In this document: positions 20,760-30,037 of the stretch, piece after piece | How positions within the stretch are numbered: position 1 is the stretch's first letter | Layout of the letters: the number at the start of each line of letters is the position of its first letter | Notes under the pieces: generated by a model | Told to the model about the DNA's origin: nothing | Databases searched by the model: none | The model's input: the letters and a program-made list of their open reading frames with translations, nothing else | Program-made: the position numbers and the translations under genes | Assembly (NCBI RefSeq): GCF_000517085.1 | Contig: NZ_KI912107.1 | Location: 5,391,980 to 5,455,979 of the forward strand | Direction of reading: 5' to 3' | DNA from: Saccharicrinis fermentans DSM 9555 = JCM 21142 | GTDB lineage: Bacteria > Bacteroidota > Bacteroidia > Bacteroidales > Marinilabiliaceae | Length of the DNA stretch: 64,000 nt

Positions 20760-22010
20760 ATGGTGCCATCGTTTCAGAAGTATTTACAAAAACATCCTCC
20801 TTTTACGTCGTTTAATATAAAGACTATGGTTAAGGCCGGAATGGTTATCGTTATTCCGTGCTATTTAGAAGATAAGATCTGTAATACCTTAGACTCCCTG
20901 TGTGCTTGCCATCCTGTTGACCATAGGGTTGCTGTTGTGGTGGTAGTGAATGCAAGTGTTGCTGCCAGTGATGCCGTTGTAGCACAGCAGGAACATACTA
21001 TACATCTGTTGGGTGAGTATAAGGTAACGAATGAGATGATAGACCTATACGTGATAAGGGCTTTTGACCTTCCGGCAAAACACTTTGGTGCCGGTTTGGC
21101 TAGGAAAATTGGTATGGATTTGGCCGTTCATCATTTTTCAGACACCGATAATCGTGAGGGTATTGTTGTTTCATTGGATGCAGATTCTACCGTTGAGAGA
21201 AATTACCTATCTGCCATATGGACGTTTTTTGAGCAAACGCAAAATAAGGCCTGTTCTATTAATTATGAGCATCCTATCTGTGGTGATGAGTTTGATGTTG
21301 AGGTCTATGATGCTATTGTGCAGTATGAGTTACATCTGCGTTACTTTGTGCAGGGCTTACGTTATATAGGTTTTCCTTATGCTTTTCATACCATTGGTTC
21401 TTGTTTTGCTTTTAAGGCTGCTTTGTATGTGAGTGTTGGAGGAATGAACCGCAGACAGGGGGGCGAGGAATTTTACTTCATTCAAAAACTCCTGCAACAA
21501 GGCGGATATGGAGACCTTAAAAATACAAAGGTCTATCCATCTCCACGTATTTCGTCACGGGTGCCTTTCGGGACTGGACCTTCCGTAAAAAAAATAGTGG
21601 AGAGTGACGATAATGCCTATATGAGCTATAATCTTCAGGGCTTTGTGGATCTGAAATCCTTACTCGATAATTTCGATAAGTACTATCGGGTAGATAAAGA
21701 AGAATATCAACAGTTGATTATGGAATTGCCTGGTAGGGTACGTAGTTTTTTGCTGAACGCTGGTTTTTACGATGAGCTTAAACCGATTGCAGATAATTGC
21801 TCTTCCTTAGAGGTTTTCAGGAAGCGTTTCTTTCATGTTTTTAACGCATTTAAGCTAGTCAAGTATTTAAACTATATACATGAACATTTCTTAAGTAGAG
21901 TGCCTGTATTTGACGCCGCCATTGAACTGTTGGAATTGGAGGGCCTTGACGTAAGTGATATTTTTGATGATAAGGAGTTGTTAGAGAAATATCGTAGTAT
22001 ACAAGACTAG
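20760..22010 (+). CDS. Glycosyltransferase, family 2-like (GT-A fold)
   Basis: A 416-residue soluble protein without signal peptide or membrane segments. A GT2-type start lies at residues about 27-40 (MVIVIPCYLEDKICNTLDSL), and a DxD-type metal/nucleotide-sugar site at VVSLDADSTVERNYL near residue 140. A later GGMNRRQGGEEFYF segment resembles the acceptor/ED region of GT2 enzymes. The start at 20760 could be replaced by the ATG at 20826, which places the Rossmann-like strand nearer the N-terminus. It has no polysaccharide or lipid A gene beside it, so its acceptor is unknown. The short distance from the preceding terminator leaves little room for its own promoter. Confidence 0.75.
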   Translation: MVPSFQKYLQKHPPFTSFNIKTMVKAGMVIVIPCYLEDKICNTLDSLCACHPVDHRVAVVVVVNASVAASDAVVAQQEHTIHLLGEYKVTNEMIDLYVIRAFDLPAKHFGAGLARKIGMDLAVHHFSDTDNREGIVVSLDADSTVERNYLSAIWTFFEQTQNKACSINYEHPICGDEFDVEVYDAIVQYELHLRYFVQGLRYIGFPYAFHTIGSCFAFKAALYVSVGGMNRRQGGEEFYFIQKLLQQGGYGDLKNTKVYPSPRISSRVPFGTGPSVKKIVESDDNAYMSYNLQGFVDLKSLLDNFDKYYRVDKEEYQQLIMELPGRVRSFLLNAGFYDELKPIADNCSSLEVFRKRFFHVFNAFKLVKYLNYIHEHFLSRVPVFDAAIELLELEGLDVSDIFDDKELLEKYRSIQD

Positions 22011-22024
22011 GCATGGAAGTATGA

Positions 22025-22348
22025 TCAGTGTTTGAATTTTCTTAAGCTAACATATAGATCCAACATGGCTGCGATAAATACGCCAATGATCCAATAGTTT
22101 CTTTGCATAAGCATTAGCGCTCCTGCTCCAACAAAGAATAGGGCACTGACTACCATAATACCATGAAGTCTTTTGTTTTCAGGTTTTCCCTTTAAAAAGT
22201 TAAATAGCCGTATGGCTAATAGGGCGATAGCGCCTGATCCCATAAAAAAACATGCATATGGTAGGTCGTTTAATTGAAAAAAAATGCCGGCTAAAATGAG
22301 CCCCATTCCAATGTAATAAATGATGCTAAGTGTTTTGTGAATATCCAT
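22025..22348 (-). CDS. Small four-helix membrane protein, unknown function
   Basis: A 107-residue protein with four predicted hydrophobic segments: about residues 8-24, 30-47, 64-80 and 84-98. A basic loop (KGKPENKRLHG) lies between the second and third. I do not recognise the family, and no catalytic motif is visible. It converges with the glycosyltransferase gene (stops 14 bases apart). The protein is well formed, with helix-spaced glycines and small residues, so it is probably a real gene. Confidence 0.6.
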   Translation of the reverse strand: MDIHKTLSIIYYIGMGLILAGIFFQLNDLPYACFFMGSGAIALLAIRLFNFLKGKPENKRLHGIMVVSALFFVGAGALMLMQRNYWIIGVFIAAMLDLYVSLRKFKH

Positions 22349-22489
22349 GTTTAATTTTTTAAGGTGACAATATTAGTAAATTAAGGTTGAAAGCCCAATT
22401 AATTTGACATTGTCAGGGTATTTTATATTTGGGATGTTTTGGGGTGGATTGGAGGGTTGATTATTAGTTTTTCTTTTATGACGAGGTGT

Positions 22490-22525
22490 AAAAAAAGCTG
22501 ACTCAGAAAAAGTCAAAGTCAGCTT
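22490..22525 (-). terminator. Intrinsic terminator downstream of pruA
   Basis: Read on the minus strand, AAGCTGACT, a 13-base loop and AGTCAGCTT form a perfect 9-bp stem followed by a run of T. It lies 26 bases after the pruA stop codon. Confidence 0.85.
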
Positions 22526-22550
22526 ATTTATTCTAAAAACCTATAATGGA

Positions 22551-24176
22551 TTATCCTAAAAATGGATATTTATAATCTTGCGCTGGTACAAAGGTTTCTT
22601 TAATGGTACGTGGGCTTACCCAACGCATCAAATTAATAGCAGAACCAGCCTTATCGTTCGTACCCGAACCTCTGGCGCCTCCAAATGGCTGTTGTCCTAC
22701 CACTGCCCCTGTAGGTTTGTCATTGATATAGAAGTTGCCGGCGCAGTTTACTAATCTCTTGGTGGCTAGTTCAGCCGCATATCTATCTTGGGAGAAGATG
22801 GCGCCTGTAAGTGCGTACATGGATGTTTTGTCTAAAATATCCATGGTCTCTTCAAATTTTGCATCTTCGTAAACGTATAGAGTCACAACCGGACCAAAAA
22901 GTTCTTCCTTCATGGTTATATATTGGGGGTTGCTTGTTTGGATAATTGTAGGCTCAATAAAGTAGCCTTTTGATTTATCGTAATTCCCTCCAAAGATGAC
23001 GTCTGCTTCTTGGCTTGCCTTGGCATGATCGATGGCTCCGGCCAGCTTATCGAATGAGCTTTCGTCAATAACTGCATTAACAAAATTAGAGAAGTCTTCG
23101 GGATCGCCCATTTTAATTTCACTCATTTGTGTGGCTATATGGCCTTTTATTTCTTCCCAGCGGCTGGCAGGAAGGTATACGCGCGAAGCTGCGGAGCATT
23201 TTTGTCCTTGAAATTCAAAACCTCCTCTTACAATGCCTGTGGCAACAGCTTTGGCATCGCACGATTGGTGCGCTATAATAAAATCTTTACCTCCTGTTTC
23301 TCCAACAATACGAGGGTAAGATTTGTATTTTTCTATATTACCTCCAATGGTTTTCCACATGCTTTGGAATACTGCTGTTGAACCGGTAAAGTGGATGCCT
23401 GCAAATTCCGGGTGATCGAATATAACCTTGGCAGCTACAGGACCTGAAGCATATACTAAGTTAATTACGCCTGCTGGTACGCCTGCTTCGTTAAATAGTT
23501 CCATGAGTACTTGAGCGGAATAAATCGCTGTTTTGGATGGTTTCCATACCACAGTGTTGCCCATTAATGCGGGAGCTGTAGGTAGGTTGCCGGCAATGGA
23601 GGTAAAGTTGAAAGGTGTCAGTGCAAAAACAAATCCCTCCAATGGACGGTACTCAACGCGGTTCCACATGCCGGGTGCACTTTCTGGTTGATCGGCATAG
23701 ATGTCGGTCATATACTGAACGTTAAAACGTAAGAAGTCGGCAAATTCGCAAGCTGCATCAATTTCTGCCTGAAATGCATTTTTCGACTGTCCTAACATGG
23801 TTGCTGCATTTAGCTTTTGTCGGTAAGGACCTGATACCAAATCGGCAGCTTTTAAAAAGATGGCTGCGCGATGTTCCCAGCTTAGACTGGCCCACTTTTC
23901 TTTGGCTGTTAATGCTGCTTCAATAGCGTGGTGTACATGTGTTTCATCGCCTTGGTGATAGTATCCTAGACAGTGCTTGATGTCGTGTGGTGGGTGTATG
24001 GGAACTTTATTTCCTGTTCTGACTTCCTGTCCACCGATGTACATTGGAATATCTACTTCGGTTTGTTTGTATGCTTTCAATTGTGCTTGAAGCGCTTCTC
24101 TTTCGGGTGTTCCCGGAGCGTAGCTTAATACCGGCTCATTTTCGGCAAGGGGTACATTAAATATTCCTTTAGGCAT
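22551..24176 (-). CDS. pruA: L-glutamate gamma-semialdehyde (1-pyrroline-5-carboxylate) dehydrogenase
   Basis: A 541-residue aldehyde dehydrogenase oxidising glutamate semialdehyde to glutamate with NAD+, the second step of proline catabolism. The general base sits in VGETGGKDF (Glu293) and the catalytic cysteine in GQKCSAAS (Cys327). TPFNFTS and the cofactor motif GIHFTGSTAVF are also present. Length and the N-terminal extension (PKGIFNVPLAENEPVLSY) match the stand-alone form also found in mitochondria (ALDH4A1-like), not the bifunctional PutA form. No proline dehydrogenase gene is in the window. It is a single-gene unit with its own terminator and a promoter-like box upstream. Confidence 0.93.
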   Translation of the reverse strand: MPKGIFNVPLAENEPVLSYAPGTPEREALQAQLKAYKQTEVDIPMYIGGQEVRTGNKVPIHPPHDIKHCLGYYHQGDETHVHHAIEAALTAKEKWASLSWEHRAAIFLKAADLVSGPYRQKLNAATMLGQSKNAFQAEIDAACEFADFLRFNVQYMTDIYADQPESAPGMWNRVEYRPLEGFVFALTPFNFTSIAGNLPTAPALMGNTVVWKPSKTAIYSAQVLMELFNEAGVPAGVINLVYASGPVAAKVIFDHPEFAGIHFTGSTAVFQSMWKTIGGNIEKYKSYPRIVGETGGKDFIIAHQSCDAKAVATGIVRGGFEFQGQKCSAASRVYLPASRWEEIKGHIATQMSEIKMGDPEDFSNFVNAVIDESSFDKLAGAIDHAKASQEADVIFGGNYDKSKGYFIEPTIIQTSNPQYITMKEELFGPVVTLYVYEDAKFEETMDILDKTSMYALTGAIFSQDRYAAELATKRLVNCAGNFYINDKPTGAVVGQQPFGGARGSGTNDKAGSAINLMRWVSPRTIKETFVPAQDYKYPFLG

Positions 24177-24248
24177 AACTTAAAAATTATCGTGATTAAA
24201 ATTCGTTCAAAAAGGAGGGGCTTGCAATACCCAGCTTCTTCTCTCGTA

Positions 24249-24256
24249 CAAATTTA
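24249..24256 (-). promoter_or_regulatory. Candidate -7 box for pruA
   Basis: On the minus strand this reads TAAATTTG, matching TAnnTTTG. It lies 72 bases upstream of the pruA start codon. No TTTG is visible at the expected -33 distance, so the call is tentative. Confidence 0.4.
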
Positions 24257-24420
24257 CAATAGGAAGTCTGTGATTTTAATGAATAAAGTCAGTGTTTGAA
24301 TATCAGCCATATGATAATAGTCACAATTATTCTTGTAAGAGCTAAAATGTATTATCTCTGCCTGTATTTATTTTAAGTCAGGTATAGAATGTTCTTGGTT
24401 CGATAGGTTTGTTTGTGTAT

Positions 24421-25704
24421 CTATTCTCTGTTATTCATGGAGTTTACTTGACTAACTCCAATTAATCTATCGTAGTAGTCGCTCATGCCCCGGTAGTAAA
24501 CCAATACCAGGTAGTCATTTTCTGTTTCGCTGTGTGAGCCCTCGAAGAGGCTGACGGTAGCTTTACGAAGACTATTGGGTTTAAAGGCAATTTGGTAATT
24601 GTAAAAACCTTGTTTTAGTAGGAGGGTTGCTTCGTACTGTCTGCGTTGAAAATTATATTGCATTTTTGAGTGGTCGTTCAATAACCAATCGGTGAGCCCA
24701 CCTAGTATATGAACGTCACCTCCGGCCATGGGGTCACTGGGCAAGGAGAAGTGAACAAATACATATTCTGCCTCCCGTTCATTATCATCCTTCTCTTGGA
24801 CTTCGATGACGTATCTGCCGTTAAAATCATTATTGAAATAATAGGATTTTCCGGCTATGGATTGATCAGGGAAAAGGTCAACATGCGTATAAGGTTCGTG
24901 GTATGATACCTCCCTGACCTTTGTGCTCTGAAAACGCAGACTACGGATATCTAACCATCTAAATTCGTTTCCACCTTCAAACATAATTTCCCGATTGTAA
25001 TTGTAATCCAGTTCATTGTGCTTGATAAATTGAGGTTGAAGATTAGTGATGGCATTATCCGTTCTGCCATTTTGAAAAATATGAACTTTCACTTCTTCCA
25101 TGGGGTTTACAAGGTCAAAGTTAGAATGTTCAATTACCAAAGCAATTTCTTGCTGTGCTTTACGTAGATTTGCATTCATGGTATATTTTACTGTGGGAGA
25201 TACTTTAACAGCTTGTTCTGTGACCATAAATCGTTGCGTCAGTACCACGTTCTCCGGATTGCCATCTGCATAAACTTTTATGATGTAATTTCCTGATAGT
25301 AAGATATCAATATTATCGTTGGGTAGTATAACACTATAATGGACATACTCAACAGAAGTGTTAAATGAATAGGCATAATCAAGAATTGGGTTTTCATTAA
25401 AACCATTCACATATTCGGTGTCCATTAGCTGTGATGGTTCCCAGTTTTCATTACAATGTATCAATGTGTAATAAAAATCTTTGGTTTCCACGTCTAAATC
25501 GTCAAAAGATAAAATGATCTGGTGATCCCCGTTTAATCCTATGATAGGATAAGATAATGCCCAGCCATACTTATGACACTGTACCGTTTTTATTTTATGT
25601 TGGTATATTTTATTGGTGAGCGTTTGTGCCGACATACCCAATACCGAGATAAATAGAGCGAAAGACAGTAGTAGACGTTGATATGTATTGTTTTGTTGAT
25701 TCAT
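24421..25704 (-). CDS. Type IX secretion system plug protein (DUF5103 family)
   Basis: A 427-residue exported protein with a signal peptide (hydrophobic residues about 10-24, cleavage likely after MSA). The sequence shows the DUF5103 hallmarks: KTVQCHKYGWALSYPII near the N-terminus, FSFDDLD-like and YYTLIHCNENWEPSQL, then FMVTEQAVKVSPTV and a C-terminal immunoglobulin-like half (VHILGGLTDW, YNYQIAF). Family knowledge: this protein closes the periplasm-facing lateral side of the SprA translocon when no substrate is present. It is divergent from nqrA with a 370-base gap. Its presence beside adhesin and SprF genes fits an active T9SS. SprA itself is not in the window. Confidence 0.85.
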   Translation of the reverse strand: MNQQNNTYQRLLLSFALFISVLGMSAQTLTNKIYQHKIKTVQCHKYGWALSYPIIGLNGDHQIILSFDDLDVETKDFYYTLIHCNENWEPSQLMDTEYVNGFNENPILDYAYSFNTSVEYVHYSVILPNDNIDILLSGNYIIKVYADGNPENVVLTQRFMVTEQAVKVSPTVKYTMNANLRKAQQEIALVIEHSNFDLVNPMEEVKVHIFQNGRTDNAITNLQPQFIKHNELDYNYNREIMFEGGNEFRWLDIRSLRFQSTKVREVSYHEPYTHVDLFPDQSIAGKSYYFNNDFNGRYVIEVQEKDDNEREAEYVFVHFSLPSDPMAGGDVHILGGLTDWLLNDHSKMQYNFQRRQYEATLLLKQGFYNYQIAFKPNSLRKATVSLFEGSHSETENDYLVLVYYRGMSDYYDRLIGVSQVNSMNNRE

Positions 25705-26013
25705 TTTGATGTTTTGTACAATGATTAATATGGGCTAAAATACTATTTATAACATAAAAAGACAGTGTCTTGACAAGTCATTTTTAAGGCCAGATGATGA
25801 GCTAGAACTTCGTGATATATTATTCAGTGCATTTTCCGGATTAAATAGTGTAACTCCGTTGAGAAATGTGCGTAAAGCTTTAAAACCGATTCATAAATTT
25901 TTGATTTACATATTGTATAATTGTATAACGCAAAAGAAGCCAATCTGCTACGTTGAAACGATGGTTTGAAAATTATTTAACGAATTTTTTCTTTATTAGT
26001 TAGGATTATAGGA
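25705..26013. other. Intergenic region between the T9SS plug gene and nqrA
   Basis: This 309-base divergent spacer has no credible gene. It is AT-rich. I see a short direct repeat (ATTGTATAATTGTATAA near 25913) but no clear TAnnTTTG box facing the plug gene. The nqrA promoter begins at 26014. Confidence 0.5.
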
Positions 26014-26042
26014 TTGTCAAGTTATAAATTATTGTATTTTTG
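26014..26042 (+). promoter_or_regulatory. Promoter of the nqr operon
   Basis: TTG at 26014-26016, an 18-base spacer and TATTTTTG at 26035-26042 match the Bacteroidota -33/-7 promoter. The nqrA start codon is 32 bases downstream. Confidence 0.75.
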
Positions 26043-26074
26043 CATCGAAATTTTTTTAAAACTTTTTATCAAAC

Positions 26075-27421
26075 ATGTCAGACGTAATCAAAATAAAAAA
26101 AGGTCTTGATATTCGGCTGCAGGGTAAAGCGGAAAAAGTATTTGGTACTGCCGAGTTACCAGAGCTTTTTGCTATCAAACCGGGTGATTTTCCTGGGTTG
26201 GTTCCGAAGCTAGCTGTTAAGCCGGGTGATAAAGTTAAGGCCGGTTCGGTTTTGTTTTTCGACAAATACCGTACCGATGTTAAGTTTGTTTCTCCGGTCA
26301 GTGGCGAAGTACAGGTGGTTAACCGTGGTGAGCGTAGAAGAATATTAGAGGTTGTGGTTAAAAGTGATAACCAAAACGAAGCAGAGGGTTTTGGGGCTGT
26401 TGATCCAAAGCAAGTGTCAAAACAAGAGGCGTTAGAAAAGATTTTGGCTTCAGGTATGTGGCCTTTCTTTCGTCAGCGCCCTTACAATGTAGTTGCTAAT
26501 CCGGCTGATTCGCCCAAAGCAATATTTATTTCAGCGTTTGATTCTTCTCCTTTAGCTCCTGATTATGATTTTATTGTAACAGGGCAAGAAAAAGAATTCC
26601 AGGCTGGTATAGATGTGCTGAATAAACTAACACAAGGCGGTGTGCATATTGGCATTAATAATGAAACAGCGTCAAAAGCTTTTGTTTCTGTTAATGGAGC
26701 CACTACGCACTCCTTTTTAGGTCCACACCCGGCAGGTAATGTAGGTGTGCAAATTCACCATGTGTCGCCCATCAACAAGGGGGATATATATTGGACGATC
26801 CAGCCTCAGGAGGTGATTTCTTTGGGTAAATTATTTTTAGCAGGAGTTTATGATGCATCGAGGATTATAGCGTTGACAGGTTCTGAATTGAAGACCCGTA
26901 ATTACGTAAAGACAAAGGTAGGTGCTAATATTGCTGCATATGTATCCAATGTTGAAGAAGGTAAACTTAGATATATCAGTGGTAACGTGCTTACTGGTGA
27001 TAAGATTTCTAAGGATGGGTATTTGGGAAGCTATCATTCTCAAATCACAGTGATACCCGAAGGAGATGAATCTGAATTTATGGGTTGGGCTGCGCCTCGC
27101 TTTGGAAAGTTCAGTATCTCTAAATCTTATTTTTCGTGGTTGTGTGCTAAAAAAGAGTACAAACTGGATGCTAACCTGAATGGAGGCCCTCGTGCTATTA
27201 TTGTTTCAGGACAGTATGATAAGGTATTACCTATGGATATCCTACCAGAACATTTAATCAAGGCTATTCTTACTGAGGATATCGATAAAATGGAGCAGTT
27301 GGGAATTTATGAAGTGGTAGAAGAAGACATGGCTCTTTGTGAGTTTGTGTGTACTTCGAAACTTGAAATTCAAAGTATACTTCGAAAGGGTATAGATACG
27401 ATGATTGCTGAGATGAGCTAA
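26075..27421 (+). CDS. nqrA: Na+-translocating NADH:quinone reductase subunit A
   Basis: A 448-residue peripheral subunit of Na+-NQR. It starts with IKIKKGLDIRLQGKAEK, typical of NqrA, and contains the conserved PGDFPGLVPKLAVKPGDKV and FHP-like ALTGSELKTRNYV segments. Family knowledge: NqrA lies on the cytoplasmic face and contributes to the quinone end of the complex. It is first in a six-gene operon in the standard nqrABCDEF order. The start at 26075 is fixed by the family N-terminus and lies directly after the promoter. Confidence 0.96.
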   Translation: MSDVIKIKKGLDIRLQGKAEKVFGTAELPELFAIKPGDFPGLVPKLAVKPGDKVKAGSVLFFDKYRTDVKFVSPVSGEVQVVNRGERRRILEVVVKSDNQNEAEGFGAVDPKQVSKQEALEKILASGMWPFFRQRPYNVVANPADSPKAIFISAFDSSPLAPDYDFIVTGQEKEFQAGIDVLNKLTQGGVHIGINNETASKAFVSVNGATTHSFLGPHPAGNVGVQIHHVSPINKGDIYWTIQPQEVISLGKLFLAGVYDASRIIALTGSELKTRNYVKTKVGANIAAYVSNVEEGKLRYISGNVLTGDKISKDGYLGSYHSQITVIPEGDESEFMGWAAPRFGKFSISKSYFSWLCAKKEYKLDANLNGGPRAIIVSGQYDKVLPMDILPEHLIKAILTEDIDKMEQLGIYEVVEEDMALCEFVCTSKLEIQSILRKGIDTMIAEMS

Positions 27422-27460
27422 TCCGTTTAATCAATTTGTAAAAATTAAAATCATAATAAA

Positions 27461-28636
27461 TTGAAAGCATTAAGACAATATTTGGATAAAATCAAGCCCA
27501 ACTTTGAAAAAGGGGGGAAGTTTGAAAAATTGCACTCTTCATTTGATGCTTTTGAGACCTTACTTTTTGTTCCGAAAACAACATCAAAAAATGGTGTACA
27601 CATCCATGATGCTATTGATTCTAAAAGAACAATGGCAGTGGTGGTTTTGGCATTGATACCTGCTTTGCTGTTTGGTATTTGGAATACAGGATATCAACAT
27701 TTTTTAGCTACAGGTCAGGCGATTGACTTTTGGCCAATGGTAGGATATGGTGCTTTGAAAGTACTCCCTATAGTTGTGGTATCTTATGTGGTAGGTCTTG
27801 GCATTGAGTTTATGTTTGCTCAGTTACGAGGACACGAAGTGGCAGAGGGATTTTTGGTTTCGGGGATGCTGATACCTTTGGTGTTGCCAGCTGATGTTCC
27901 TTTGTGGATGGTAGCCGTGGCTACTGCTTTCTCGGTTATAATAGGTAAAGAGGTTTTTGGTGGTACAGGTATGAATATTTGGAACCCGGCTTTGATCGCT
28001 AGGGCGTTTTTATTCTTTGCTTATCCTTCTAAAATGTCGGGTGATCTTATATGGGTTTCTGGTATGTCTAGCGGTGAAGGTATCGTGGATGGCTACTCTG
28101 GAGCAACGGCCCTGGGTAATGCAGCCATTGGAAAAATGGACTTGTTTGCCGATGGCAAAGCATTTGACCTTTGGAATAGTTTTATAGGAACCATTCCTGG
28201 TTCCATAGGAGAAACAAGTACCTTGGCTATCTTGATAGGCGCAATTGTTCTTTTAGCTACAGGAATAGGTAGTTGGAAAATCATGCTCAGTGTTTTTGCT
28301 GGAGGGTTTTTAATGGCTTTAGGATTTAATGCCATTGGTGCAAACGAATTAATGTCGGTAGATCCCTTGCAACAGCTTTGTTTAGGAGGTTTTGCTTTTG
28401 GTGCCGTGTTTATGGCTACAGATCCGGTTTCCGGTGCACGTACAGAAAAAGGAAAGTTTATATATGGTTTCTTGGTGGGTGTTTTTGCCATCATGATTCG
28501 TGTATTTAATCCCGCTTACCCTGAAGGTGTAATGTTAGCTATTTTATTGATGAACACTTTTGCTCCATTGATTGATCATTTAATTGTTCAACAAAATATT
28601 AAACGTCGTTTAAAACGAGTAAAAGTAAACGCTTAA
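27461..28636 (+). CDS. nqrB: Na+-translocating NADH:quinone reductase subunit B
   Basis: A 391-residue multi-pass membrane subunit. The start codon is TTG. The family N-terminus (MKALRQYLDKIKPNFEKGG) begins exactly there, and the next methionine (residue 58) would remove conserved sequence. The covalent FMN site is DGYSGATALG, with Thr216 as the residue esterified by ApbE. Several hydrophobic helices follow, with the NPALIARAF and TDPVSGARTEKGK motifs of the NqrB/RnfD family. Family knowledge: NqrB carries FMN and riboflavin and forms most of the sodium path. It lies 39 bases after nqrA. Confidence 0.96.
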   Translation: MKALRQYLDKIKPNFEKGGKFEKLHSSFDAFETLLFVPKTTSKNGVHIHDAIDSKRTMAVVVLALIPALLFGIWNTGYQHFLATGQAIDFWPMVGYGALKVLPIVVVSYVVGLGIEFMFAQLRGHEVAEGFLVSGMLIPLVLPADVPLWMVAVATAFSVIIGKEVFGGTGMNIWNPALIARAFLFFAYPSKMSGDLIWVSGMSSGEGIVDGYSGATALGNAAIGKMDLFADGKAFDLWNSFIGTIPGSIGETSTLAILIGAIVLLATGIGSWKIMLSVFAGGFLMALGFNAIGANELMSVDPLQQLCLGGFAFGAVFMATDPVSGARTEKGKFIYGFLVGVFAIMIRVFNPAYPEGVMLAILLMNTFAPLIDHLIVQQNIKRRLKRVKVNA

Positions 28637-28648
28637 TAAACTATAAAA

Positions 28649-29344
28649 ATGGACAAACAAGGAAATTTATATACATTTCTGTACGCATCTATCATGGTAA
28701 TTGTGGTGGCAGCGGTTTTGGCCTTTGTTTCGGAGTCATTAAAACCGGTGCAAAACAAAAACGTTGAAATAGCTAAGAAAATCGACTTGCTTAGGTCGGT
28801 TGGAATAAGCAGTGATGCGAGTACAGCAGAAGAATTATTTGAAAAGCATATTGGTGATAATACCAAAGTAATCAACATGAGCGGTAGCGAAGTTGAGGGA
28901 AATGCTTTTACCATTGATATGGCCAAAGAGCTTCGTAAAGAACCTAAAGATCGTAACTACCCGCTTTATATTTGTAAGCTGGATAACGGAGATGAGAAAA
29001 TTATTATTCCACTTCGTGGTGTTGGATTATGGGGACCTATTTGGGGTTATATCTCTTTGAATGCGGATAAAAAAACAGTGTATGGTGCTACCTTTGATCA
29101 CAAAGGAGAAACACCGGGCTTGGGTGCAGAAATCTCTAAAGAGTTTTTTCAAACACCATTTAAAGGGAAAACGATCTTTGATGACGCAGGGGTTTTTACC
29201 TCTATTGCTGTTTTAAAAGGTGGTGTTTCTGATGGTAATCCGCATGCTGTTGATGCCATCTCCGGAGGTACTATTACCAGTAATGGGGTTACTGATATGT
29301 TAAAAGAGTGCCTTCAAGGGTACGAAAAGTATTTAAAAAATTAA
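28649..29344 (+). CDS. nqrC: Na+-translocating NADH:quinone reductase subunit C
   Basis: A 231-residue subunit with one N-terminal membrane helix (about residues 9-27) and a periplasmic FMN-binding domain. DAISGGTITS near the C-terminus is the flavinylation motif; Thr208 is the FMN acceptor used by ApbE. PGLGAEIS and PLRGVGLWGPIWGY are family signatures. The gene lies 12 bases after nqrB. The motif has GG where many NqrC and NqrB have GA, a common variation. Confidence 0.96.
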   Translation: MDKQGNLYTFLYASIMVIVVAAVLAFVSESLKPVQNKNVEIAKKIDLLRSVGISSDASTAEELFEKHIGDNTKVINMSGSEVEGNAFTIDMAKELRKEPKDRNYPLYICKLDNGDEKIIIPLRGVGLWGPIWGYISLNADKKTVYGATFDHKGETPGLGAEISKEFFQTPFKGKTIFDDAGVFTSIAVLKGGVSDGNPHAVDAISGGTITSNGVTDMLKECLQGYEKYLKN

Positions 29345-29355
29345 ACGGTTAAAAA

Positions 29356-30012
29356 ATGAGCGACAAAGAACCTTTGTTTTCAGCTAAAAACCGAAAACTT
29401 ATAACAAACCCGCTGAATGCGCAAAACCCTATTACCATACAGGTTTTAGGTATTTGTTCGGCATTGGCGGTGACGGCTAAATTAGAGCCGGCTATTGTAA
29501 TGTCTATTTCGGTAATGTTCGTGTTGGTTTTTGCCAATGTGATTATATCATTGCTTCGTAACACTATTCCAGCTCGTATTCGTATTATCGTTCAGTTGGT
29601 GATTGTGGCAGCATTGGTAATTCTGGTTGACCAGATACTGAAAGCCTATGCATATGAAGTAAGTAAGCAGTTGTCCGTATTTGTGGGATTGATTATTACC
29701 AACTGTATTATCATGGGACGCCTAGAGGCATTTGCTTTGGGTAATAAACCTTGGCAATCCGCGTTAGACGGTGTGGGTAATGCAGCTGGTTATGGTGTCA
29801 TACTTATTATTGTGGCTTTCTTCCGTGAATTGTTCGGATCTGGTACCTTAACATTGCCTGGGTTAGGAACACTGCATATTATTCCTCAAGCCTTCTATGA
29901 TATGGGTTATGTGAATAATGGTTTCATGATTTTGCCTCCGATGGCCTTGGTAACCGTGGGAATCATTATCTGGGTGCAACGTTCTCGTAACAAGGATTTG
30001 GTAGAAGATTAA
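29356..30012 (+). CDS. nqrD: Na+-translocating NADH:quinone reductase subunit D
   Basis: A 218-residue membrane protein with about six helices. Cys34 (VLGICSALAV) and Cys117 (IITNCIIMGR) are the conserved inner-helix cysteines that, with the pair in NqrE, hold the intramembrane iron centre in characterised complexes. The inverted-topology pair NqrD/NqrE is encoded side by side. The start ATG lies 11 bases after nqrC. Confidence 0.96.
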   Translation: MSDKEPLFSAKNRKLITNPLNAQNPITIQVLGICSALAVTAKLEPAIVMSISVMFVLVFANVIISLLRNTIPARIRIIVQLVIVAALVILVDQILKAYAYEVSKQLSVFVGLIITNCIIMGRLEAFALGNKPWQSALDGVGNAAGYGVILIIVAFFRELFGSGTLTLPGLGTLHIIPQAFYDMGYVNNGFMILPPMALVTVGIIIWVQRSRNKDLVED

Positions 30013-30037
30013 TGGTTAACAGGAAAAATTGATTTCA

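Noticed and set aside
28093-28494. 133-codon minus-strand open frame inside nqrB
   Set aside because: Shadow of a conserved membrane protein gene; proline/lysine-rich antisense translation without recognisable features.
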